Assembly (NCBI RefSeq): GCF_036417845.1
Contig: NC_089981.1
Coordinates: 39,314,668-39,378,667, forward strand
Origin: Apteryx mantelli
Taxonomy: Eukaryota; Chordata; Aves; Apterygiformes; Apterygidae
Length of the DNA: 64,000 bases
Direction: 5' to 3'
The notes under the pieces were generated by a model. The model worked only from the letters and a program-made list of their open reading frames with translations. It made no database searches and was not told the origin of the DNA. How positions within the stretch are numbered: position 1 is the first letter of the stretch; each line of letters begins with the position of its first letter. The position numbers and the translations under genes were made by a program. Positions 1 through 28,301 of this stretch are shown here, piece by piece.

Positions 1-3000
1 ATGTCTAAAAACAGGAGGGAAAAGGTTTATGTGAAATAATCATACATTTAAAGTGTACTCTGCATGTAAGAAATCATGAGGATCCCAAGCTTAAACAGAA
101 AAATAATTAAGATTATTCATACAGGGAACATACAGACAAAAGGCAGCCTAAAAACAGCAAGAGTGGAGAAATGAAATACTGCCTAATGCGCTAGGTATAG
201 AATACTTTTCCTGGCAAATGCACGAGTAATTCATTGATGTTTATACAGAGCAGAGAAAATCTCTATTCTCAAAGCCTCTCTAGAAGAAATACATGAAGTA
301 GACTTCTTCATGTTCGATTCAACTCCCAGGACAAGACCCTGACAAGAATCTAGATCCTGTGGCCTGTTGCATAATCAAATTCTAAAACACCTGTAAGTCA
401 GTCACTGGAAAAAAAGAAAATTAACAGGTAAAAAATCACACCTCTTCAACAAGGTTAGGGAGCATAGAAAGGACAGGCTAAAAATGAAAGTAGTAATACT
501 GATACACCTACACAGCACAGCTGTCCAATTAAGGCTAAAAATCTGATTACAAAAGGTGCTGTACAAAGACAAAACCAAAAGCTGTTTTCTGCTCATGAGA
601 ACTTTTAATCTAAAAAGAGTGACAAGACCGAGGTGCAGAAAGGGAGGGTGGTAGAAGGCAGGGAAACACCTGATAATATGATTCTACATGGCAGAAAGTC
701 ACTTGAGTTTCCAATTCTGGTTAGGATTCAGAGGCATCAAGATCTTGGAAAGTTGTATGGAAGTGTTCAGAATGATTACAGAGATGTTTATAGGGAGTTG
801 TTCAATAGAAAAAAAAGCACTGCTACGCTTTATTTGAAACAGAAGCTGATCAGAAGCGTAAATCAACAACTTGATAGAGAAAAAAGAGGAAACAGAATAG
901 ACTAAGGCTATGAAGGGCCTTGAAAATGAAGACATACATTTCCTGGATAAAGGAAGGAGAGGATATAGCCAAGGACACAGGCTAGGACAATGATCTTTTA
1001 GGGAGCATATTTTGAACAGATACAGGATAGTATTTGTCAAGGACAAGTAAAAGGAGATGGCATTAACTGAAACATTATGTTGAGACCAGGATAAGAATTT
1101 TAGTTTGCAAATATACTGGAAAAAAGACTGTATAAAACAAAGACATAGTACCCACAACCGAACATGGCTCACTTTTGAGGTCGGAGAGCCCCTTTGCCAG
1201 AGTCATACAAACATAACAGAGGATTCTAGTCTGGAAGACCACTCCCCTGCCTTTACGTTACACTCCTCACTAGATAGCTATAGCCACTAGGAAAAGGAGC
1301 AGGCTCTTGATGCAGAACAGTTTATACCTTCATAACTAGAAAAACTGGAGGAGAACACTTGTCTCCACTGGCACTTCTCTTGCAAGATGCTACTGCCAAG
1401 ACAGCCGCAAACTCTGCCAAATGCAATACATCTCCTTTGCATTTATCAGTTCGCATATAGTGAGGAAATGTGACATGTTCTTAGCCTGTACAGAGCAAGC
1501 TGCTGAGCTCCCTTTCACCTTGACAGTTTATGACAAGGACTCAAACTTTCTGCTGTGAAGATGGAAATATTTTACTGATTTAAGGTAAGCTCTCCTCTAA
1601 ATAGATGATCTTGGAATGCTTGCCTTGAAATCATAGACAGTCACATGAATTCACTTGTTAATAGTTTTCCTGCTCTTTAGAAAAACTAGATTAAATCATG
1701 TAATCGTGGACTGAATAAAGCATATTGCCCTCAGCCATACAAATAATTATTACTAGCCTTTGATTTACTGTCTTACATTTCTTGAGAAGATAATATTCTA
1801 CCTTTGGAGTGTCTTATCTGCTAGCTGCTATTATTTATATCAAACAATACAATCTATTAAAGGGCAAAAAACTTGCCTAAAAGCCTCATTGTAGAAAACA
1901 ATCATTTTCTTTCTCTAGCAAGTTCATCTGCTCTTAAAGATAAGAGTTAAAATTTTTGGACTACTTTTGTCCATGAAATCTATTTGGTGTGATATTGTAG
2001 AGTCATGATTTTTATCACGAACCTCATGATGTATAGGTTTTGTTTTGTTTTTGAGTACCAGCTCCTAAACTTGAGAGAATTTTGGTTTGTTTGTTTTTAA
2101 AGATGGTATTTATAGCCTACATAGTTGTAGGGAAGAAAATCTGAGTGAATACTAAGCACTCAAACTACTAAATTAGAAAACTGAAATGTTTCAAAGCCAA
2201 TTTCAGGAACTGGGTGACTTCTGAATGCTTGGCACACAGTGGTGGCACTGTTGATATCACAGAAACTACAAGCCCATAGCAGTTCTTTCAACATTAGGCA
2301 TTTATCATCAGCCAAACTAGTTTTCTGCATGAGATTGAGGATAAATGTTAACACCTCCATGGGTTTAAAGATACGGTTAAAGTGAAATGGTAACAGAGGA
2401 GTAACAGTAGGTGAGTGTTTGTAACCAGCTGTGAACTAATTCCTTGGCTAGGGGTATTCCCTACTCTTTGTAGGACCGCTATAGTGTTCTGTACAACTGG
2501 GTATATAAAAGTAGGACTTACATGGTGGCTATGGCAATTTCCTCTCAGAGAAGCAGAGGTTTGCCAAATCATGGAAATAGCTTAATAGTTTTTCTTATTT
2601 TTATCTGTATTTGCTCTTAGCACATAATTAATTCCATTTTCAAAATGCATTTTAATTTTGAACAAGATTCCACATGCAGATTGTTAGGGAGGTATTCAAA
2701 GCACAATCAGGCACTTCCACATTGAAAAAGGAATCAGCTGCAGGATGAGAAAACATATTCTAACCATTGAGAGCTCAAGTCTCAGGCCCAGCTGTGCCAA
2801 TAGCTATAGATGCCAACCAAGGATTTGGAATAGGGTTTTGTTTTGAAGAATGAAAGATGGAGACCAGTGGAAGGAAGGGAAGAAGAATACCCCAAAGAAC
2901 TCTTCCAGCTATGTGCAGAATAACTCCAAATGCCTTGGATGTGCACCTATTTTGTTACATCCTTAAAAAATACATGCTTTTAAACATTGTTGTCCTTATT

Positions 3001-3351
3001 TTCCCTCAGGAGAGATCTACTGGCCAATCTCAGGTGTGGGAATGAAAGAAGTTGAGCGCCAGAGTTTAGGATGAGTCCTGAATATCTAACACCCAAAGAA
3101 CACTTGTAACAGAGCCTAAACATTCAGAGATAGTTTTGTTTTTACACAAATGATAATCACTGATGCACTGGTATGAATGTCTGTTCTATGTGGACTCTTA
3201 ACACTTCATACAGAGAACAGGCAAGGTATAATGGTGGATGAGGAGAAGGAGATTCAATGAGGATGAGAAATGGGCATCTCTTTTCCTCACCTCTCTCCTC
3301 CTTTTAGAGGCATATCCTGGGATTTGAGATGATGACATTGCCGCCTTATGC
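1..3351. other. Non-coding sequence, no feature seen
   Basis: AT-rich single-copy-looking DNA downstream of the actin gene. Open frames up to 157 codons exist on both strands but have no recognisable protein composition, splice context or family match. I looked here for exons of HCLS1, the neighbour of human GOLGB1, and saw none. Confidence 0.6.
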
Positions 3352-3575
3352 AATCACAGAATCACAGAATGGTTGAGGTTGGAAGGGACCTCTGGAGATC
3401 ATCTAGTCCAACCCCCCTGCTCAAGCAGGGTCACCTAGAGCACGTTGCACAGGATTGCGTCCAGGTGGGTTTTGAATATCTCCAGAGAAGGAGACTCCAC
3501 AACCTCTTTGGGCAACCTGTTCCAGTGCTCTGTCACCCTCACAGTGAAAAAGTTTTTCCTCATGTTCAGATGAAA
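3352..3575 (-). mobile_element. CR1 LINE, 3'-end fragment
   Basis: In the minus-strand sense this reads the final part of a CR1 element and ends in the characteristic short terminal repeat (ATTCTGTG-type), seen on the plus strand as tcacagaatcacagaatgg. Only the last ~220 bp are present, a typical 5' truncation. It lies downstream of the actin polyadenylation candidate. Confidence 0.9.
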
Positions 3576-6394
3576 ATGTCCACACCTATTTGGAGTGACT
3601 TATTTTGAGTGCAGCAAACTACAACATTTTTATTTTGGGAGAATATAACAAGCCAGTTCACTTCCTACAGTTAGAATTTAACACTGACTTTGCATTTCCC
3701 CACTTAAGCCATTTATTTTCTCTTTTGCATTAGTTGGATAATTAAAAAAAATAAAACAAAAATCAGCATTTCAATTAATTTCTAATAAACTTTAAGTGAA
3801 TTTCACCTTCAGATTCTAATTTAGACTAGTAATAAAATTAGCTTACAACTACTGTAAGGAAATGAATAAAAAATTGCTTCTGCAGGAATATTAAGAAATA
3901 TAAATGGAAATATTTCTATTGTATTTAAATCAATAACATGTATTTACAAAATCAAAAATTTGGCCTACATTTTTTACTTAGAAACACCTTTGACTTTGTT
4001 ATTGATGTTTCATTTCATCAGACATTTTTAAAAAACTATTTAAAAAAATTATTGTTGTGAAATCATGTAGTACACTCCATTCTTTTTCTTTCCACACATG
4101 TCAAATAATGCAAAAGAAAGTAATATAATTTGATACTTTTAAAAAAACATATATTGTGTTAATACCACAATAATCCAGTTCTTTGACCGCATTGTTGGTT
4201 TGGAACTCTCAGCATGTGTCCCTTCCAAAACAGGTGATCAAACTGGCTAATCTAGTAGCTCCTGGAGCACTGATTTATGAGCTGTGAGTACATACTGCAA
4301 GGATACATTAAAAAAATAAAATATTTAAAGATCCTTAATTTTTAATATTGAAGCCAGGACAAATTGGTTATTAGCAAACTAGAAGGAATTTTGCTTTGAT
4401 ATTATAGGGAACTATAAAAGTAACTGAATTCCAGAGATCCAAGAGCATAAGACTATGCTGTTGAACATCACACCTACATGAAGTTGAGATTAAAACATAG
4501 GTATGTTGCTTAGACAGGTAATAAGGCCAGTTGACAGTCCTACATGTAGCCAATTTATCAGCAACTTTAGCAGCAAGCAATCACATAAGCTTAGACCAAG
4601 CTAAAACACCTAAAGTGAAATTAATTGAGAGGCTGAGAAATTTGCAGTGATTTACATTTGCTTGAGAACATGTGGATACTGGCAGTTTGAACTGACTGCC
4701 ACTCAAAAGTGGGAATGAAGTTAAGATCAATCTCTCTTGCTTACTGCTCTCTTCCTCTTACTGTGCTAGATAACATTAGGCCTTTGAAGAATCAGTCCCT
4801 TAATGGCCTTTCCGCTCTTACCATTAAGAGACCATTTGGATAAGGAAATGAGATTATCCACAGTTGGAATTAGCAGTAGTCAGAATTGATAAAGTTCTTT
4901 AAAACATCCTTAAGGTCCATTTTCAAAAGGCAGTGGAAGTTCTTACCTGTGATACAAAACTGATGCGAAGCTATACATGCATTTCATTCATCTGTGGAAG
5001 AAAAACCTATTAAGTGATAGCTGAGTCAGTTAATAATACCTTCACAGAACAGCAGTTGAGTTATGAACCTTATTCTACCTGAGGAATGCGAGCACATTTG
5101 AGTTGCAGGTTGGTAACGCAATTCTTAAATGAAGGCACACTTGTTCAGTGTTTGGATGAAGAAATGAGAATTCCAAGTCCACAACGCGATTCTGGAATGA
5201 AGGCAAAAATCTTTCTGGAATTTTGCATTTATCTGTTTTCCACACAGGAATACGTATGCCTTCATCTTTGAAGCCTTGCTCATTTGTACAGCCCTCCACA
5301 CAAGACTAACACAAAGATAGCAGATCATACATCAATCAAATATTCTATCCTAGGTTAACAGGGGAACAAGCTGGTAGCGTCAGAGTGTTAGCTAAAGAAC
5401 AGATGGGATACTGCTCACAATAACATCAGTTGATTTGAGATAAGCTGATCATTTATTGCCCTTAACAGCAGCACTTGGACACTGTCCATTATGCTGTCTC
5501 TAAGGAAAACAGAAACTATTTGCAACAGCCTTGGATTCTTCAATGCTTTTGGAATGCTGTGGCCTTTAACTAAGTGTTCTAAACCAAAAAAAAACTGAAA
5601 AGAAAAACTTACTTCTGTGAAAGCCAATAAAAATACACTTTTCCTCCCAGTTTAACCCATGCTATGAGAAACAGAAGTCTGTAAATCCAAGTAATATCTT
5701 TTCCCCATCTTTGGAAAAGGGTATCTTTTCTGGCAAGTCATTTCAAGGCCGTGTATGGCAGATTTAGGAGGCATCAATACAAAACACAGTAATGAGAGAA
5801 AGATGAGGGGAGGGAGAGAAGGAGGGAGGGAGAATGCATGCACACATTGTCCAGTTAACGGCACAGTTGTCTAGGATTCAACAATCCTGGATTTCATTCC
5901 GTTCTCAGATGAGCACATCAGGGTATTTTGGGATAGTCACTACATCCTTAAGCCTCACATATTCATTTATATAAAAGCATATACCTTATCTGCCACTTCA
6001 CAGGTTTGACAGATTTGATTTAAATCATGAAACATACATCAAGCCTTACATCACCATCAACTCAGAATTGAAGGCATGCAGAATCTTGGAGTGCAGAATC
6101 TTATAGAATGAACTTGCCTGATATTTGAAACACTAAAATATGACCTTTACAACTGGCTCACACCCTCATACAGAACATTACGAAAATTTCCCATACAAGC
6201 AGATAGAAATTTTACAGAAATTGTGAAACAATTCTGTTTTCATTTAAAAATTGCTTATCTAGAATGCTCAAAGGGAATGAAATAGTTTTCATAATAAAAT
6301 TAAAACAATAATAACTAATTTCTATGTTTAACAGATAGTATAGTCAGTATGAAATTAATGTAAGCCACATCAGCCTTACATGGATAATTACACT
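3576..6394. other. Non-coding sequence between the CR1 fragment and the actin 3' end
   Basis: Apart from the 68-bp duplication and a purine-rich GGGA-type tract near 5.80-5.83 kb, nothing recognisable was found. Confidence 0.6.
5116..5205. repeat. Degenerate tandem duplication, 68-bp period
   Basis: acgcaattcttaaatgaaggca and acgcgattctggaatgaaggca are 68 bp apart (3 mismatches in 22), with weaker similarity on their left side. Looks like an old duplication; open frames over it are probably chance. Confidence 0.55.
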
Positions 6395-6400
6395 TTTATT
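6395..6400 (-). other. Candidate polyadenylation signal of the actin gene
   Basis: The first AATAAA on the minus strand after the actin stop, about 800 nt downstream. A GT-rich stretch (tgtaaggctgatgtgg) follows, as expected for a cleavage site. Chosen by motif and position only, with no transcript evidence. Confidence 0.45.
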
Positions 6401-7195
6401 GATCCATTAAACCCAGAGTATTTTGATAACATATTTAAAAGATGATTTACTCAGTAATCATTAGCTTAGCATAGCACAGATATCACAAAAGCAAGTAAAT
6501 GAAACATCATTTAACTGCTTAGGAAAGAAGGGAGATCATGAAGAAGAACAATAACGCAACAAGTAAATTAACCTGTTACGTGTAAGCACAAAAAAGTACT
6601 GCAGCTTGTTGAAACTCTTCAACTGATGGGGAGTGGTGGTCAGAGGAAGACAGAGGTCTCCTGCCAAACAATTACAGGATACAAGGGAAAGAAATCCACA
6701 CAAATTGTACTGAAAGAACACATGCATATTGGTACCCATCCCCTTAGTAAAATCCTGTGTACCACTTAACTGCATAAAATAAACACATGGTACCTAGATC
6801 TTGCATTGTGTTTGGGCTTGAAAGAACTGCCTATTATGTGCATGCTTCAGATTTGCCATCAATTAGCAGAGACTAACATACAGCAGTATTGTGTGCTAAC
6901 TCCTGAATGGCAGTACAATACTTGATGAGTAGGGGGTGAGGGCAGTGGGGCTGAAGAAGAGAGTGCTACACAAATGTATAACTACTGTTATTGATCTTGG
7001 AACCCCCCCAGAAATGTTAGTCTCATGTTAGCATTAAAAATTAGAAGTAACATACTAATTAGCATGACACCCATGTAGTGCATTTTATAACAGGTGGAAG
7101 ATAGTAAAACCATGTAGTTCCCTCAGAGATGAATGAGGGCAGGCGATGTGCAGAGAAACAGCACACTTAGCACTGACAATACATGATGGAAGCAT

Positions 7196-21791
<14,596 letters not shown>

Positions 21792-21900
21792 AGTGCCTCA
21801 CAACTTCGGCTGCAAAACAGGAATGTGAGAGAGGTGGGAGGAGCAGATGGAAGGGAACAGGACTCTCCATCATTTAGACAGCAAACTACTAAAAAAAATT

Positions 21901-21913
21901 GGGGGGGGGGGGG
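21901..21913 (+). repeat. G13 homopolymer in the actin first intron
   Basis: Thirteen G on the plus strand (C13 in the transcript sense), about 90 bp upstream of the acceptor of the start-codon exon. Its length may be uncertain in the assembly. Confidence 0.85.
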
Positions 21914-22954
21914 AATAATAAGCCTAAACAGGAAAGCGTATGCTACAGCCCAAATTTTGCAAAGCATGTTAAGTACTCACATAAATCTCAACTTGAACAG
22001 GTCTTACTGAAGCAAATTAATCAGGACATTCAGCCTTCATTCCCAAAAGGGAAGTCTCTTCTGATGCAGCCTCAAGGAGGCCTGTGATACCCTATGTTAA
22101 TTGGCTTTGTTACCATGGGACAAATTCAGCTAAAGGGTATGCATTCACCTCCACCTGGACTTCAGGAGGTGAAACCCCATCTTTTCCAAGGCTGAATTGT
22201 CTTCTAGATATTTTGTTAAAAGTAAATTAATGATATGCTAAAAGTAATTTAATTATATGCATCTACCAGTTAAAATGCTAGTACTGCAGAACACTAAAAA
22301 TTTATAATGGAAATAAATAAAAAAGCTCCCACAACTACCCTTCCCCTAAATCCTCCTCAAGTTTTGCTGCAGTCAACTGAAGTACAGCCAAACAAATTAC
22401 CTGGAAAGCTGTTTTGGGAGAGGGATTTGTTTCATTGTTGAGGAGGTCTTTTGGCATTAAATAGTAAATAAGAATTATTGAATATTCATTCCTTTAAATA
22501 CTACATTTGTTCCCTAATGGCATTTTCAATTTGAATGTCATCAATCTTAAACAAACAACTAAAAATAGTCCACAAAAAAAGTTTCAGGGAAGTGTTTGTT
22601 ATGTGTTTTTAAATGACAGCTTCTCTGTTAAGTGCTCACTACAGAATCCATTCCATATTTGTAAATGGTAAATACCTTATCAAAGTGGCTATTCTGGGAA
22701 ATAGAACAAGACATGGCTGGCACAACTAACCAAAACCAACTTAACTTCAGCAGTTGGCCAACACATCAGACCAAGTCCTAAACTCACTGAAATTGGTGGC
22801 AAAACTCCCTCGGAGGGAGAGCCTGAATTTCACTACGACTCCTGTTTCAGATTCCTTGCTTATTTTTAGGACTGTATGATCACCTCTTTAGGTGGTCAAG
22901 AAGAGGGAAACATTTTCTTCTTCCTTCCCTGGCAACTTCACTCAGTAAGGAAGG

Positions 22955-23005
22955 GTTTTAGGACCTAAGGAGCAGTTTTAGGACCTAAGGAGCGGTTTTA
23001 GGACC
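22955..23005. repeat. 20-bp tandem repeat, about 2.5 units
   Basis: The unit gttttaggacctaaggagc(a/g) occurs twice in full and then as gttttaggacc. It lies about 1.2 kb upstream of the actin start-codon exon in transcript order, in its presumed first intron or promoter region. Confidence 0.85.
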
Positions 23006-25091
23006 GCTCTATCCCTAACAATGTAAAAAAGAATCAGGCTCCTGATGGCATGACCCTTCCGCCTGAGTGCAATGTACAGGGGCAGGCCACTAGCAGTGGC
23101 AGACAGCCGTGAGGTCTTTCTTCTAACCAACTCATGCCACCCCATTTGGGGAGTCTGATTTTTTCCTCATGCTTTTCAGAGGATCCTGGCAGTAATGCTG
23201 AAGTCTGCAAAGATTTAGAAATAAGATTTTCTGCTAACAGACAACTGAGCGGTTATTGTATACCTTGACCCAGTGTTCAGTCCTTTCCCGTGTGCTTTAT
23301 GAAGCAAGACCATGACACAATTGATCAACACACTTTTACATGAAATGGAAGCATAAGTCAAAAATATGACATTGAAATATTTAAAAATAAGAATAATAAT
23401 TTTAATTCTTGTTGATCTGCCTGTAACTGGAAGACTTGTTTTCTCATAAGAATCAATCACCTAAAATTGTTAACACGTTTAATTTAGGAATGTTTAACTA
23501 TTAGTGCTAATAGCAAGTATTTCTGAACATTCATTCAACATTTCCATATGTTGTTCATTATTTCCTTCTAAAACCCTAAGGAAAAGGCTGGTAGAATGCA
23601 GTTAAGTCATTTACCAGCAGTATCCAACATTGCAGAGTTGTATCCAGCTTCTGACTACCTCAGCGTAAATCTTAACTGAAAGAAATTCAGTTCTTATAAA
23701 TAAATAAACAAATAAATGCAAGAATTATATCAGATAAGATGTTAAAATTTAAAAGCAGAGAAATTCCATCTCTCCCACAAAGCTCTGATGGCTCAACATC
23801 GTTCCTTGGTTCTAAAGAAAACTGAGCAGAACAAAGACATTTAATCCTCCATGCTAAGAAATAATGTCCCTATTCATATCTATGCACAAATAATATTTTA
23901 TATATATCTTTGTATGCAAAACTATGGTCATAGCCATACTGAAGGAAACAAAATTCACAAGGAAAACTCAGTTATCTTTACAAGTTACACATCTGAGTGC
24001 TGGGAGTGGCCCCGTTTACACTTTCCTTTAATACTGGTTAGTTTCCAGAGAAGCCACTGAAACGAACCAATAACAGCAACCAAATTTGTTCAAGTTAAAA
24101 AAAAAAAAAAAAAGCAGTTTGCTTATTATTACACAATCATAAGGTGAAAAAACTGATTAAGAGTGCTACTTCAAAAAGAAAAAAACCCCCAAACCTCCAA
24201 ACTCTTCCTAGATTGAGTCATGTTATATTTTAAAGTTGCTGAATTTTTAGGCTTAATCATTTTCACACAGCAGTTATTTTGACATCTTTTTTTCAGATAT
24301 TTACTGCTTACCAAATTATTATTATGTTTAGGTAGTTTTACCATTCACAAGACTGATATCTGAATTACCTATTTCTAATATAATGATGTATCTAATTTGA
24401 AACTTTAAACCTCTAAGTCTTGCAGAAGTCTGTCTCACAAAAAGTTACCCATTCCTCCCTCCCCCCTACAAATTTAGGCAAGTCTAGGCAGCACTGAAAT
24501 TCACAGGAACATCCATTTTCAAGACTGCATTCATTCTACAAAAAATGATGTATGCAGTCTTCTGGTACAAAATGCTGCAAGAAAACCAAATGTGACAGAA
24601 TAAATTAAAGTGCACCTTGCGCTCCATCATTACGTTTTTCTGTTGTTGCTGCCCATAACGTGCTGTTCAGTTTACATACATCAGTTCTTCAAGGTTTCAG
24701 ATAGATTAAAAGGGTCCCATTGTACACGACTAATCTTTTGAGTGATGAGAAAGCCCTGCAACATTGCACTGCGATAATAAGGACAAACCTGAAGCACCTT
24801 ATCTTAGGAGCCCCTTTGGACTTACTTCAATGGCTGAGGCAAGCAGCACCCAAGCCCACAATTTAGAAAGAGCAAAAAGTGTATACATCCATAGGAGATC
24901 TCAGACCAAGTTCCGAGTAGAATGAAGCATTAAAATAATGAGCTATAACAAAAAAAACATCTCACGGTAATACTTACCCAGGAAATGGCAGTGACTTGTA
25001 AAAGCCTCTTTGTAAATGAAATGATCTCACCTTCTATTACATTTATATCAGCTTCTGGAACGGAGTTCACAGAATATCTACATGTGTCAAG

Positions 25092-25101
25092 CCATTTTTG
25101 G
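25092..25101. promoter_or_regulatory. CArG-box match (CCATTTTTGG) upstream of the actin gene
   Basis: An exact CC(A/T)6GG site, the serum-response-factor motif that drives muscle actin promoters, about 3.3 kb upstream of the start-codon exon and between the two genes. A few such matches are expected by chance in 64 kb, and I could not fix a TATA box or first exon next to it. Confidence 0.25.
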
Positions 25102-27845
25102 AAACCTTTTTTTCAGCTTGTGCTTATCACAGTGACAGTATAAACGCCTGGATAAATTAGGGCAGCATTTCTAACAACTCTGGATCCTTTCCCACTCACT
25201 AACTTGCTATGCCTCATGACAGGATTTTTTTCTCCCTTGAAGACAAAAATCCCTCATGCTAGATGAGTAACACTGGAAAGATTTGTAGGTCCATTGCTGT
25301 CACTGGAGAGCATTCTGCTGCTAAAAATAGTTCATTATCATTCTGTTAACAGCCATCTATAAGCTGTTACTAATTACAAAAAGAAAATTCTTACCATATA
25401 CTGTACTCATATTTCAACTGTATATGTTATTTGGTTGTGTGGCACAAGGACTGAAAATAGCTGACTTATCTTAATACTTGGGTGACACTATAGCTGAAAA
25501 CAGGGACTGAATCAGCAATAAGTCATTCAAAAGAGATGAGCAATAACTATTTTACAGCTGAAAGCCATCAATTATATAGGAATATTTTGGATTTATATAG
25601 CAATCCAGACCTTTACTAGACTAAGAAATACTAAAGAACCATCAAAAGGAGCAAGCTTACAGGACTTATCTACAGTGGTAACAGAGGCTGGCAATATTTC
25701 CCCATTCCACATGACAAAAGCAAATGATGCAGAACATCAGGTAAGATTTGGTAAACATTAACTTTGCAAATGTCAAGGGCCAATCAATTCCTCTTTCCCA
25801 CCTGTCATGATTGTGCAGCAGACCTCATACATGAGAAACCTTGGACCTTAAGCAGATAATCCACTTCATTAATGTCCATTCAGTCAACTTTGCATTTGTC
25901 CATCAGTGAAACACCTAGACTCCTTTCATTTCCATACTCAAAAAATATAGTCCTAACATTGCATTTCTGATGACAATTAAGTGAAGAAAACCAATACAGG
26001 TACAGTTCCATAAATTTGAAAGTTCTACACCGTGTGAAACAATTCTGAATAAACACAGTATTTTAAGAATATTGGTTTTCAGCAAGGAGTGTAACAGCAA
26101 AGAACCAAGAAAAGTTAAAGATGAGGACTTATATAATATAAAAGGCTGAGCCTGACCCTGAATCCTGGGTGTAGTGAAGTTATACACTAAATTAAGTTTC
26201 GTTGTCATGAGGTGCTACATGCACTATTCATTATGACACAACTTTCATTGCACCGAAACATAGACGTTGAGTAAGCATTCAATAAGATAAGAGGCGGCTT
26301 AGGGAGTGCTTGATATTCCATTCTGAAAAAAAAAGAATAGAGATTTTAGTTTAATTTTTTTAGTTACAGCTATGTCAGTAATCCCAGGTAAACAAAGAAG
26401 TTCCATACATGAAAACATCACAGTAAGGCGCAAGATTAAAGAAAGGCTGGAAAAGGAATTGCTAATTAACTTTTAAGTTGTAATAGATAGGACTTATTGG
26501 CCAGCATTCCCTTAGGTGTTTGCAAGGCTTTGAGCTTTAGAGAAAATACAAAAATACTACATTTTATTCTTTTTATACTGATCATCTGAACAACTAACCT
26601 CTTTTTTATATGAATCACAGTATTTTTTCCTCTTCCTTTTTTGTGACTTTCCAATCAGATAAGTATTTATTTATAACACAACATATGACCTCTACTAGTT
26701 TATTTGCTGGCTTTCCCTGAAACTTTAGTCTGAACTCTGTTAAGCAAAATATTAAAAACACAACTTGTGTCACTATTTAAGGGGCTCAATACACCAACAT
26801 TCAATTCAGGTGCTACTTAAAAGTAATTTCACTTATCTTATATGATACGAACAATATACTATAGCTAATAAATACATTTCGCAAAAAACAAAACAACAAA
26901 AAAGGTGGTAAGAAAACATTATTGGTGCAACAATGTGAAAAAGCAGAGAGATGACTGTATTCAAGAGAACAGTAAAACTGATTTGATAGATTAGGAGAGC
27001 ATATAAAAAAATATATATATCCTTAGTTATTAACACCACTGTGTGGAATGTTACATTAAAAGACTGTTCAGATCCTAGATAAAGTACCAGCTAATATTAG
27101 CCAATTTACATTTTCATGAAAAAAAGTTTCTTCCTTGTTGAGAATAGACCTGCTTTATAAGAGATAACAGGTAAAGAGCGAAATCATGATTAAAGAACAA
27201 GACGATCGATTATTCAGCAAGTACAGGGTGTAAAAACATCATTCTAGCTGCCAGTCACCATAGTATTCACATGTGAGCTATTTTTGGAATCAGGCAAATA
27301 GTTGTGCAGTTTCAGAGAACTAATGTTCCGTTAGGCGTCTACAGAAACCGAAGGCAAATCTTCTGCTTCTTATGACCTCTGAGTTGAAAATGTACCCTGT
27401 ATTCATTTATATTAAAAAGGTATCTTGAAGCCTAGGTATGTACAATACGTCAAGTTGTATCTTTATAAGCTCAAATTTCATGTACTGAGCAGATGTGTAA
27501 CAGTTTTCCCCAAAGATATGCAGTAACTAAACCTAACAAAACAACAAGAAATGGCTATTATAAATAAAATAAAAACCATAAGAAAAGTTGTAGAAAGTGC
27601 AGTTTGAAACAACAGCTTAGGAATATAAGAAGTTAAGACGTTTCTTCATGTCATCTCAGTTTTGTTTCTTTACTTAAGCTTGATCATTGGCTTCCCTCAA
27701 TCACATATACATACATATCTGTGCACCTTGTCAGCATTACAAACTGGAAGAACTTACACTTCATACAGCCACAGAAGAACATTGACTTCTTAAACTTTTT
27801 ATTTTCAGTCAAAAGAAACCCCATCAAAAATCCAGTTGTTCTTCC

Positions 27846-27851
27846 TTTATT
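27846..27851 (-). other. GOLGB1: Candidate polyadenylation signal of GOLGB1
   Basis: The first AATAAA on the minus strand after the GOLGB1 stop, about 450 nt downstream (agtgcaataaaggaag), followed by a G/T-rich stretch (gatggggtttctttt). A second AATAAA lies some 50 nt further on. Motif and position only. Confidence 0.4.
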
Positions 27852-28301
27852 GCACTCTATAAAACTTCTTGTTATAATCAAGAAGCCAATAAACAGTAAT
27901 AGTTGAATATTCCTTTAAAATTTATAGTTTAACTCTTAAAATAAATTTTATATAGAAAAGATACCATTTACAACCCAATCAGTAGTAATCAATCATTATG
28001 TACTCACAGACAATATTAAATAACTTGTATGCAGCAGTTCCTTTATAGGGCAAACAGAGGGGAATATTTTCTCCTTAGCAAATATAATATTCCACTGTTA
28101 AAGAGCAATTCAAGTCAACTTTGGAGCAACTGTGATATACACAAATTTCTTATAAGAAGCTCAAGACCCACAGAGTATAACAAGAACATATACAACTGTG
28201 TCCAGTGCATAGCTTAACAGCAGCATGTGAAAACTCTAGTATCTTGAATTGGCACACCATTCACCTATAGGAAAATAATTTACCCAGAAAATGCAGTGTA
28301 T

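Larger units (their letters stand above)
21810..27845. other. Intergenic region: expected actin first exon and promoter
   Basis: Six kb between the actin start-codon exon and the GOLGB1 3' end. A non-coding first exon of the actin gene must lie here or further right, because the start-codon exon begins with a splice acceptor. I could not pick a donor or TATA box with confidence. Visible items are the 20-bp tandem repeat, a poly(A) run near 24.1 kb and the CArG match. Confidence 0.5.

Noticed and set aside
699-1172. 157-codon minus-strand open frame
   Set aside because: Cys/Leu/Ser-rich, no family resemblance, no splice or promoter context; expected by chance in AT-rich DNA.
1-6394. HCLS1 exons downstream of the actin gene, predicted from human gene order
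   Set aside because: No segment showed the cortactin-type repeats or SH3 domain; if present in this species it lies outside the window.
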